The translations under genes were made by a program, and so were the position numbers. From the NCBI GenBank assembly GCA_949825025.1, contig OX463781.1, positions 26,297,192 through 26,361,191 of the forward strand: a DNA stretch of 64,000 nt, given 5' to 3'. The notes below the pieces were generated by a model. The model made no database searches, was not told where the DNA came from, and worked only from the letters and a program-made list of their open reading frames with translations. The stretch is from Siphlonurus alternatus (Eukaryota; Arthropoda; Insecta; Ephemeroptera; Siphlonuridae). Shown here piece after piece: positions 1-9,101 of this stretch. Position 1 is the first letter of the stretch. Every line of letters begins with the position of its first letter.

Positions 1-1536
1 ATCGATTTTACAATTTGTAAGGTCGTGGAGAAGAGCTAAATTCGCGCTGCCGCCCCGCCATGATTTATGTGCTTTCCCTCCCTCTTCCTCCTTCCCTTGA
101 AGCGTTTTTATGCGCACCACTTTAACACGGGAATGAATGGGGGAACCTGCGAACATTTGAGGCCATTTAGAGCCCATGCTTATACTTGCTACGTGGGACT
201 TCTCTTACTGCTATCGTTAGCGTTTATATTTATACAGAAAACGACGGTATGGCCAACAAAAGTTATGTGATTATATATTATATTTGTTAAAAAAAATGAA
301 GAAGAAAAAAATATAAGAAGTTCGCAAATTAGCGTTTAGTTTTTTTTTAACCTTACATTTTATTTTATGTGAGACGTCATTAAGAAGGTTATTTTAATGA
401 GAGTAGATTATTTAAATGGTGCTAAAAGTCAAAATTATGAAAGCTTTTTTGTTTGCCTCTCTGACTCGTGATTATATGATCGATTATGCCCGCTTTAGAA
501 AATTACTGAAATGTTTTTGTTTTTTTTTAATCTGGCACTCTTGGTCCAATTAAAATTAGCTCAAATTTTCGTTTTATTAATTTTTTTTAAAGGAGAGTTG
601 TAAGACAGACTAAGACTGGACCCAAAGTCTGACTTCTTGTAATAAAATAATACACCCATAACCATAATCGACAGTAAAAGTGACTTTGAATTTATAGATT
701 TTTTTTTATAATTAAGATGGCATTCTTTAGGGCCAGTTATAAAGAGGGGAAAAAATTTTTTTAAGAGTTTTCTCTATTTTTATGTTCATTTTCATTTTCA
801 TTTTCATTTTTTTTTTTTTTTTTTTTTACTACAGTTTTTTTCCGTCAAATAAATAAAAGAAATTCAATTCACATTTCAAATTCATTCCGTTATCGTACTT
901 TGTTTTCATATAAATAACAATTATTTTTAACACAAGATTAACTAAAGCAAACAACTTTTTAAAATGTTAGTATCAAATAAACTTACTTTTTTAAACTGTC
1001 AAAGCATGGTTTTAATATTCATTAGTTTTAAATTGTAAACTTGCTATAGGTATATTTTAATATATGAATATAGTTTTCCTCTCTCTCAATATCTATGTAC
1101 CATGATAACTGCGAATACTTGTCTTATCAAATTAACAAATTATCATAATAATTTTACAAGGTAGGTATATATTTATTACACAAATATTATTGTGAATTAA
1201 TTATAATATTTAGTTCTAAATGTGAATATAAAAAATACATGTTATATCTCGAATGACAAATTTTAATTTTCTCTCGTACGGTGTTTATTTACATATAATA
1301 ATAATTTGTATTCACAACGTGTGGGCTATTATCCTCTCGTGTATCTAAAACCTCACGGGCCAAGAGAGAGCGTGGGTTTCCAATATTAATTTGATTATAC
1401 GGCCACATAGGATAACGATCTCTATGCGCCTAGTCGGTCTGCAACCCGTCGTACACGCCCTCGAAGCCACCTGGTGGTGGGGCAGAGAATTACACGGCAA
1501 TTGTGAGGCTAATGAGGCAGACAATCTCGCTAACAC

Positions 1537-1540
<4 letters not shown>

Positions 1541-1592
<52 letters not shown>
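1541..1592. repeat. (GA)26 microsatellite
   Basis: Uninterrupted GA dinucleotide run of about 52 bp. The open frames crossing it on both strands are low-complexity artefacts (Arg-Glu or Ser-Leu repeats). Confidence 0.95.
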
Positions 1593-1596
<4 letters not shown>

Positions 1597-1984
1597 AAGC
1601 AGATTATTTTGACCGCCCGCGCTGCGCACTTTGGTTCTATTGTTGTTTAATTCTGAAGCCTCTAGCAACTGCTTTACAAGGCTTTGATTTTCATTCATTT
1701 ATAGCTTAATTTTTCACTAAATACAACTAAATTTTAACCACTGAATTATGACGGTTTTAAAGTACTATCAAGTTAAAAAAAATCGCTGTATTTTTATAAT
1801 AATTTGACTATAAAAGATAAACTTATTATATCGAGATCAATTAATGTTGATCATTAATATAAATTATTACTGTTAAAAATTGATGAAACATAATTAAATA
1901 TTAAAAATATAAAGTTTCATATCTATATAGATTCGATAATTAATATTTAATATTGTTTGATTAATTACATGTAATTTCTATATC

Positions 1985-2275
1985 CAAAGCTCATGATGTC
2001 TTCACATATGGTCATACAACGCAAATGTCTTCTCCCAATGACGCGGCGGCCTGAGATATTAATGGTAGCCGCCTCGCTAATGGATTCAGGCTGATTAACA
2101 CGAAGGTTGATGGACAAAGCACATGGCGGCAAGGCGGGCCTATATACAAGTCACTGCGTCATGAGCGTTACAAATGATTAAATTATCATCAGTCACAAGT
2201 CACACCCAGATGCAATGACCTGCCTTCAGTTGCCGTAATCTCTCGCTAGGTGGTGTTGGTAGATGGGGATGCTAC
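1985..2275. promoter_or_regulatory. Candidate conserved noncoding element
   Basis: A GC-richer island in AT-rich DNA, without a sustained reading frame. It contains several TAAT/ATTA homeodomain-type core sites (for example ATTAATGG, CTAATGG, GATTAAC, GATTAAAT). Such islands near a homeobox gene are often enhancers, but this is inference from composition and motifs only. Confidence 0.3.
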
Positions 2276-3394
2276 TCTAATTTTATTATCATATATAGTA
2301 TTTATTTATAATTTAATAACTAATAAAATATGAAATCATCCACTATATATAATAAAAAAAAAAGAATAAGTTCATTACATCCATAATATTTAGTTCATCT
2401 ACGTATATGTATACAACATATAATATCGATGGAATTTATGGAAAAATACTATATCATAGCACGTTTATAATTTTTATCTTTTTACTTGGAAGTTGTTAAT
2501 TAAAATTACAATTTCTTGTTACTCGATGTAAAATTTAATGCAAAGTTCAATATTTTAAAATTAATAAGAATAATGTGATGGTATATAAAAATAAATTGCA
2601 ACACATTTGACATTTTACTGCAATGAATATTATATTTTAAATTATTAGAATGAATTGTACGTACATAAAATTAAAACAACATGCAGTGACAGCTATTATA
2701 TAATCAGTCTAATTGTTAGTTATAAGTTTATTTTGCCTGTCTAGTTAAGATGAGTCTAAGTAAAAAACTGGATCGTAACGGTGTTCGGGTTGAGCTAATT
2801 ACTTCTATCATTTCTCTTGAGAACCGTCAGTCGAACCCTGGCCAGGTGTTCTCATCATTTTTTGCTTGATGCTGTCCCACGTGTAATCCTATAGCCGTAT
2901 TGAAGGCCTGGGATGGCGGGGTAATGAGCCGTGGTGCCCACTTGGTGCGTAGGATGACTCTGATCACTTATGTATGCACGACCTGTAAAATTACACTGAG
3001 AAAAAAAAATCACGTTAACCAATAGTACTTATTACTGAATTAGTGAATACTATAGTTCAATTATCAATATTACTACAAAAATTACGTTGAAAAACTTGTT
3101 TTAACTCAGACGTCTGGTTACTTATTTGATTGAGAATTAATATTTCCAGGCATCTTTTAAAAAAAGCCATTTGGCCCACTAATTTACCGGAATTTTTTCA
3201 CACCAAGGGGTGCAATTTTATCTCCAACTTGGTTCAATAGCAATAAATCTGCTTACCTCGCTAGTTCCATGCGCCTTTTTTGATATAACTCTTTTTGTAT
3301 ATTATAGATCCCAAGAAATCTTGTAAAAGCCTCTCGTATATATGAAAATTTCAAATATTATTATGTAGCTTCCATTATGTACTTTAATAGAAGT

Positions 3395-3403
3395 TGTATA
3401 TTT
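3395..3403. repeat. Candidate target-site duplication, left copy
   Basis: The 9-mer TGTATATTT abuts the 3' tail of the retrotransposon and is repeated exactly at 9093-9101 next to its 5' end. AT-rich composition makes a chance match possible. Confidence 0.5.
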
Positions 3404-4021
3404 CATAATTCATAATTCATAATCTTTATTGCTTTTCGATTGATTATACAATATAAGCAAGTCAATAATATTAAACTCAAGACATAACGTCGATCGTCCA
3501 TAATTATACATAAATAACAACTTGTATCACTATGCACAACAAAGTATAAAATACATATCACAGATCACAAAATAGTTTGTAAATCCTGCCACTACAGATC
3601 AAATAAGATACCATATATCGTGAATTTCATGCTATTTATGTAAATAATTAAAATTTGAATGCTTATTGTACAGATGCAAGAACCAATCATGACAAAGCAA
3701 ATTCGTAGCATAAATATATTCAAAACAACAAGTTTTGAATACATGAGATGTATGAATTTATAAGTCATTCCATTAACCAAAAATTACATAACTTTATGAA
3801 CAATACATGAAAAGGATCAAATTCGATACAAATATAATATATAATATAAATTATATTATCACCCTAAAATTAACATAGTATACAAACTCAAGCCAATTTA
3901 ATAAAATACAAATTATCCAAATACATATATCCCTAATTCAAAATTATATAAAATTTTTAAACTGAAAGGAAGTCAAGAATCGTTACAAAATCATTACAAA
4001 GCAGTATACCATAGCACTAAT

Positions 4022-6808
4022 TTACGTGATAAATCTTTCATTTCGATAATCCTTAACATTATAGTAGCATTTCTCAACAAGAAATTTTTTCAATAATTGT
4101 GTAAAATTACTCTGTTCAGTTTTTTTCTTCAACGATCCTGGTAAGTTATTGAACAGTGATGCACACATAAATCGCGGATCGCTATCAGCGAAAGAGTGAT
4201 TATGTCTCACAATAGATATGTCATTCTTGTTTCTAAGGTTGTAATTATGATTATCATGATTCATAACAAAGAGATCCGGGTGCTTGCGAATGAATTTAAT
4301 AGATTCGTAAATGTAAAGAGACGGCAAAGTTAATATATCTAATTTAGGGAACAATGTTTTACACGAGAATTGACTGGGCTTAAAACACATAGTCCTTATT
4401 ACCCTTTTCTGCAAGATAAAAACACGCTTTGCATGAGTTGCCGCGCCCCAAAAAATAATCCCATATGACATTAGAGATTGAAAATATGCATAATACAAAG
4501 TACAGAGAGATTTGATATCCATAATTGGTCTTAATTTAAAAATTAAAAAACATGCTTTGACCAATTTAGAACTAAGTGATGTTATATGAGCTGACCAATT
4601 CAACGTGTCCGTTAACATTAGACCAAGGAATTTCGTCTCCTGAACAACATTTATGCTGGCGTTGTTTAAGTAAATTAACGGTGACAATAAAATCTCAATA
4701 CCTGGGCTATGAAATACCATTATTTTTGTTTTCTTCACATTTAACTTTAGCGTGTTATTAGAGCACCAGTGTGACATTCTGCCTACTTCATCACGTATTT
4801 CAGGAATTATAGAGAAGTCATGAGGTTTATGTAAAGGAATTGAGTGCGAAGTATCATCCGCATATTTGTCTACTTGGCCTAATGAAAAAATGTTAAAGAT
4901 GTCGTTGGAGTCAACTATATAAAGAAAACCACCCATAATTGAACCCTGCGGAACTCCACTAGTAATATTTTTTATAGACGAGCGAACATTACTAACACCA
5001 TGTTCGTCTGCATGTCGTATTTCTACCAACTGTGATCTACCTGTCAAGTATGAGCGGAACCAGCTTAAAGCCACACCCCTAACACCATAAGCTTCAAGTT
5101 TCTTTAATATTTGTCCGTGATCAATCGTGTCAAACGCCTTACTCATGTCATATGACAGTGTAATGCATTCCCTATTGGAATCAATAGTATCCATAATTTT
5201 ACATATTATATTAAATAGAGCCAAATTAGTCGATTTTCCTTTCTGAAAGCAATACTGTCTCGGAGAAATTACATTATGATATTGTAAAAAATTTTCTAGT
5301 CTCGATAACATTAAGTACTCTAATATTTTAGATGGCGCCGGCAGAATGGCTACTCCTCTATGATTATCAATGCATTCTAAGGGTCCATCTTTATGTACAC
5401 AAATGGTTTTAGCTATCTTAAACGCATCCGGGAAAATACCTTGACTAAACGAAGAGTTCGCGATTATGGAATAAGGTTTAGAAATGAGAGATGCACAATC
5501 GATGAGTATTCTCCCAGGAATATCATCAACACCACAGCAATTTTTCTTACAAACTTTACGTATAACTGACTCAACTTCGATCGGAGTTGTTGGAGAAATA
5601 AAAAAACTAGGAATGTCATAATTTCTATAAGAATTACAATAATCACATGGGCAGTTATCACTTTTTGGTGTATTATTATATATCGCAAAGTGGGAACTAA
5701 ACATTTCCGCTACCGCTAAAGGATCATCAATAGTCTTATTATCAATTTTGAGAGATATATTTTTTTCCTTACCCCTTTTTACTCCTGCTTCCTCATTAAA
5801 AATAAGCCATGCTTCTTTACTTTTGTTTTTAGCAGTATGCAACCTATTACCTAATTTTCCTTTTTTTTCTCTACTAACAAGCTTATTATGATTCTTTTTA
5901 GCTGCACTGTAATCTGTATCATTTATTCCAGAATTATTAATCTTTGACATGTCAAAAATATATCTTAATCTTTCACTAGATTTACGAATTGTTTCATTAA
6001 TATAATTGGCATTATCATTTTTGCGCACTTTCTTCATCACTAAAGGAAAAAACATATTAAAATAATCATTAAAAATATCATAAAAATAATTGTATTGGTC
6101 ATTAACATTAATGATATTCTCAATAGGTGCCCAATCAATTATCGCTAATCTATTCAAAAATCCAATTTTAGCTTCAGATGAAAAAACTCTCCGACAGGTA
6201 TTATACATAGGATTTTTCCGAATCTCAGTATTAATGAAAATTACTTGAGCAAGATGGTCAGATAAACACGGGTTAAAAGTAGCTGAACTTAATTCATTAA
6301 TATCGATATTTGTAAAAATATTATCAATTAAGGTACAGGATGACTTAGCTATTCTAGTAGGAGAAAAAATTGTTTGGTTCAGTTGAAAAGAATTGATAAG
6401 ATCCATAAATTTATTAGCAGTGTGATTTTTTTCCAATAGATTAATATTAAAATCACCGCATAAAATGATAACAGAATTTTTATAATTCGAGATAGCTTGA
6501 GATAATATATTTTCAACTATTTCTAAGAATATGTCAATATCACCCAACGGTGATCGATACAAACATATAAAAATATGAACCCTCTTATTTAACAAAACTT
6601 TAATGCCACAACATTCACAATGAAATTCAACGCTCTTAAACTTAATGTTTTGCAACTCAGTGTACTGTACACTCTGTTTAATCAAAATTGCCACACCACC
6701 ATGTATACCATCCATCCTGCAATAAATTGATGCAACATGGAAACCCTTAATGTGAAGCAGCTTTGGTGATTTAGCAGAAACAAAATGTTCAGATAAGCAA
6801 AGAATCAT
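4022..6808 (-). CDS. LINE ORF2: APE endonuclease plus reverse transcriptase
   Basis: 928 codons from the first ATG. The product would nick target DNA and copy the element RNA (target-primed reverse transcription). Endonuclease motifs seen: CLSEHF near the start, GDFN at residues 118-121, LIDNIF near 160 and SDHLA at 183-187. The reverse transcriptase shows LPAPSKILE (about 489-497), the catalytic DMSKAFD at 554-560, SGVPQGS (about 617-623) and YADD at 649-652, followed by a thumb-like region with LGLMLTDTLNW. The ATG at 6808 is internal to the endonuclease: the same frame stays open back to 6934 and there encodes the usual first endonuclease strand (VHLNIQSISNK). So 6808 is probably not the true start. 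A -1 frameshift from ORF1 at 6934-6940 would add 42 codons and give about 970 residues. No internal stop or missing catalytic residue was noticed. Confidence 0.93.
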   Translation of the reverse strand: MILCLSEHFVSAKSPKLLHIKGFHVASIYCRMDGIHGGVAILIKQSVQYTELQNIKFKSVEFHCECCGIKVLLNKRVHIFICLYRSPLGDIDIFLEIVENILSQAISNYKNSVIILCGDFNINLLEKNHTANKFMDLINSFQLNQTIFSPTRIAKSSCTLIDNIFTNIDINELSSATFNPCLSDHLAQVIFINTEIRKNPMYNTCRRVFSSEAKIGFLNRLAIIDWAPIENIINVNDQYNYFYDIFNDYFNMFFPLVMKKVRKNDNANYINETIRKSSERLRYIFDMSKINNSGINDTDYSAAKKNHNKLVSREKKGKLGNRLHTAKNKSKEAWLIFNEEAGVKRGKEKNISLKIDNKTIDDPLAVAEMFSSHFAIYNNTPKSDNCPCDYCNSYRNYDIPSFFISPTTPIEVESVIRKVCKKNCCGVDDIPGRILIDCASLISKPYSIIANSSFSQGIFPDAFKIAKTICVHKDGPLECIDNHRGVAILPAPSKILEYLMLSRLENFLQYHNVISPRQYCFQKGKSTNLALFNIICKIMDTIDSNRECITLSYDMSKAFDTIDHGQILKKLEAYGVRGVALSWFRSYLTGRSQLVEIRHADEHGVSNVRSSIKNITSGVPQGSIMGGFLYIVDSNDIFNIFSLGQVDKYADDTSHSIPLHKPHDFSIIPEIRDEVGRMSHWCSNNTLKLNVKKTKIMVFHSPGIEILLSPLIYLNNASINVVQETKFLGLMLTDTLNWSAHITSLSSKLVKACFLIFKLRPIMDIKSLCTLYYAYFQSLMSYGIIFWGAATHAKRVFILQKRVIRTMCFKPSQFSCKTLFPKLDILTLPSLYIYESIKFIRKHPDLFVMNHDNHNYNLRNKNDISIVRHNHSFADSDPRFMCASLFNNLPGSLKKKTEQSNFTQLLKKFLVEKCYYNVKDYRNERFIT

Positions 6809-6915
6809 TGGATTAATATCATCAACTAAAATATCAAAATTTTTATTTGAAATAGACTGTATATTAAGATGTACTATCGGGAAATTCTTATTATGTGAAT
6901 TATGTAATGAATATT

Positions 6916-8814
6916 TTAAATTCGTCTTTTTACCTTTTTTACTACTCCAAAATTTTTATCAGGTTTAGGTGCACGAGGTCTCAAGCAAGGAATATTTTTA
7001 GGAGTCAAAAAATTACATGTAGTGATAGTATTATCAACAGATTGATTAAAAGTGTGCGGGGATACGACCTTAGAACTGACCTCATCCTCGTCATCCGAGC
7101 TTGGAGTGCCCTCGAATGAGTCACCTAACTCTCCAAGGCTGTCTTTAGAGTCCATCGATGAGTCACAATCCTTTTTATCAGTTTTTTGTTGTAACTTTGA
7201 TGTACTGACAAACATATCAATATCAGAAATTATAACATTTACATTTGTCGTTGATTCATTATGAGCAGACACATTATCAAATGTTAAATCAATCAAAGTA
7301 TCCCTAGTTTGTTCATTAACACAAACACTCATCAGATTATCACTATCCACCGCAAGATAATCCTTAGAGACCGAATCCTTCGGTGTATGTGTTCCCTCCA
7401 TGGTAGGTGATGCAACAAGGGTAGTTGGAACTATCAGGGTTGATGGTGCCTCCAGGGTAGGTTGCGTCACTGGTGGCGTGGATGCGCAGCGAGCTTCAGG
7501 TGTCAGAAACAGCCCGCGCGGTTCCGGACTGCGCCTCTTGCGATTAGAAATGCGACCATCACTCGCCTTCCGTCCCTTCGCAGAGACTCCTCCTCCACGC
7601 TTACCACCCAAGGGTGAGGGTGTCACAACAGTAGAAAATCTCCCTGTTGGAGGAGACCTACCAGGCAATGTTGGGAAGTCTGACATATTCACAACGTCCT
7701 TTTTATGCGGGAGGCTGTACACATCGATGATCATGTCAGTCTCACCAAATACTTCATGAAGTAAGTTATTGACTGTAAGCCATGGAACCTGATCCTCACC
7801 AGATGCTATCCTCGGCATTGCTATGTGAGAGACACCCAGATCACCACAGACACGCTTCAAGTTCTCGAGACATGATTTTAAATCCCTTATAAGAGGCAGC
7901 CTAAACGAAGATTTTTTCGTAATAAGGTTAAAGATATAACCATGTTCATGCACTGGAAGTGTAGCAACCTCACCAACTTTTTTCTTCATGCTAAGCAATA
8001 AGTCAATCTGCCCATAACGCTCCCTCACATTCTTGGCGAATCCCTTCCTCATTAGAAAATCCTCACCCACACAGTGAACAATTGGAGTGCGTGTACAGAC
8101 TTCAAATATGTCACGAGTTATATAATTAATTGTAAAACTTAACTTATGATTTGTATAAATGTCATTGACCTGTGGAATTTTATTAAATGCATCAAATTTA
8201 TTATATATAGGAATACTGAATTGCTCTGAGTTATCACTAGGACGTCCACCACTCCAAACATACCGCCACTCGTTTTCTTGATTTGATGACACACCAAAAG
8301 GAGGCGATAGTTGTGCAGGTTGAGCCGATGATAAGGTAAAAGTTCTCGGGTCATTGCGTTCTCTACCGCGCCATGCCACGGGGAATTCCGGTACTACTTG
8401 TCCGAAATGCCGATTCTCAGGTAGGAAGGTCGAACTAGGTGCACTACTACAAGCAGGTAGTCCTAACTTATGATGCGAATTACTACTTAAATCACAATGA
8501 ATATTATTGTCAACATTGTTTATATTTATATTCTCACAATCACTAGTTTGATTCTTATTGACAGTGTCTTTCTTTTTACCATTCAATACCATATCACATT
8601 TGTTATTTATACAATCACACTTGCCATCAATAATGTCAATTCTCCTACAAATGTTGTTGATATCATGGGCTAGTGCAATCAATAACGGTCTAAGAGCATG
8701 CATCACATCATTATTAACAGATTGTTGTTGATTTACGTCATGATTATTCTTATAAATTTGATGCTGCTGTAGCGTTAAAGAGGAAACAGGTGGAGGCACA
8801 TTCATAGCATGCAT
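6916..8814 (-). CDS. LINE ORF1 with a TARG1/OARD1-like macrodomain
   Basis: 632 codons, the first ORF of the retrotransposon; ORF1 proteins normally bind element RNA. The N-terminus (1-75) has a short helical, possibly oligomerising stretch (LRPLLIALAHDINNICRRID). Residues about 226-368 match the TARG1-type macrodomain pattern: HCVGED (247-252), KVGEVATL, FNLITKK (K300), MPRIASGEDQVPW (D341) and a closing IDVYSLP. In human TARG1 the equivalent Lys84 and Asp125 are catalytic and both are present here; the pocket Ser of HCISED is Gly. The domain is followed by a basic, proline-rich region (KRRSPEPRG around residue 430), an acidic serine-rich stretch (SSDDEDE) and a lysine-rich end (KKVKRRI). 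I see no CCHC zinc knuckle and no esterase domain, which are common in other LINE ORF1s. Macrodomain assignment is from motif comparison by eye; enzymatic activity is inference. Confidence 0.88.
   Translation of the reverse strand: MHAMNVPPPVSSLTLQQHQIYKNNHDVNQQQSVNNDVMHALRPLLIALAHDINNICRRIDIIDGKCDCINNKCDMVLNGKKKDTVNKNQTSDCENININNVDNNIHCDLSSNSHHKLGLPACSSAPSSTFLPENRHFGQVVPEFPVAWRGRERNDPRTFTLSSAQPAQLSPPFGVSSNQENEWRYVWSGGRPSDNSEQFSIPIYNKFDAFNKIPQVNDIYTNHKLSFTINYITRDIFEVCTRTPIVHCVGEDFLMRKGFAKNVRERYGQIDLLLSMKKKVGEVATLPVHEHGYIFNLITKKSSFRLPLIRDLKSCLENLKRVCGDLGVSHIAMPRIASGEDQVPWLTVNNLLHEVFGETDMIIDVYSLPHKKDVVNMSDFPTLPGRSPPTGRFSTVVTPSPLGGKRGGGVSAKGRKASDGRISNRKRRSPEPRGLFLTPEARCASTPPVTQPTLEAPSTLIVPTTLVASPTMEGTHTPKDSVSKDYLAVDSDNLMSVCVNEQTRDTLIDLTFDNVSAHNESTTNVNVIISDIDMFVSTSKLQQKTDKKDCDSSMDSKDSLGELGDSFEGTPSSDDEDEVSSKVVSPHTFNQSVDNTITTCNFLTPKNIPCLRPRAPKPDKNFGVVKKVKRRI
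6934..6940 (-). promoter_or_regulatory. Candidate -1 ribosomal frameshift heptamer
   Basis: Read on the minus strand the codons are GTA AAA AAG, giving the canonical X XXY YYZ heptamer A AAA AAG in the ORF1 frame, six codons before its stop. Slipping back one base enters exactly the ORF2 frame, which is open from here to 4022. No strong downstream stem-loop is obvious, so efficiency is unknown; termination-reinitiation is an alternative. Confidence 0.5.
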
Positions 8815-9092
8815 TATTATCTAATCTGTTTATCTACCTTGCAAAAAACAAAAGTCAGTCCTGTGAGATGATCAAAACACCAGCACAAAAACAAGAAATC
8901 ATACACAAATACTCACAAAATCAGACAAATGATTGCAGCTACAGATAGAAACAATATTCCCATTTAAGAATAAAATAATATTAATACACAAAATCTATGA
9001 TAATCACCATAAATTGATATAAAATTGTGCAGCAGAGTGCATATTGAACCTCCCGCTACAGCAGCGCCGCCACCCAATTCATATTTTCACAG

Positions 9093-9101
9093 TGTATATT
9101 T
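9093..9101. repeat. Candidate target-site duplication, right copy
   Basis: Second copy of the 9-mer TGTATATTT, at the 5' boundary of the retrotransposon (see 3395-3403). Confidence 0.5.

Larger units (their letters stand above)
1..3394. other. Noncoding AT-rich stretch
   Basis: No coding region can be supported here. Most of it is AT-rich. GC-richer islands lie at about 1330-1640 (around a GA microsatellite), 1985-2275 and 2775-2975. If the upstream homeodomain exon of the gene at 15462 lies left of the window, this is intron of that gene; that is inference, since no other homeodomain exon is visible in the window. Confidence 0.5.
3404..9092 (-). mobile_element. Near-complete non-LTR retrotransposon (LINE), two ORFs
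   Basis: A 5.7 kb element on the minus strand: 5'UTR about 9092-8815, ORF1 8814-6916, ORF2 about 6934-4022, 3'UTR to 3404. The 3' end has an AATAAA-like stretch followed by a short tandem tail (ATTATGAATTATGAATTATG) instead of poly(A), as in CR1/L2/Jockey-type LINEs. It is flanked by a candidate 9-bp target-site duplication. Both ORFs are uninterrupted, which suggests a recent insertion. Endonuclease plus reverse transcriptase without RNase H or integrase separates it from LTR elements. The clade (CR1/L2/Jockey group) is inferred from the domain order and the RT style; I cannot place it by phylogeny. A second 3' end of the same family lies at 34378-34445. Confidence 0.9.

Noticed and set aside
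1345..1698. Open frames on both strands across the GA microsatellite
   Set aside because: They consist of dinucleotide-encoded Ser-Leu or Arg-Glu repeats with no domain; the openness is a by-product of the repeat.
4022..9092. Retrotransposon ORFs as host genes
   Set aside because: The endonuclease-reverse transcriptase order, single-exon structure, 3' tail and flanking duplication identify a mobile element.
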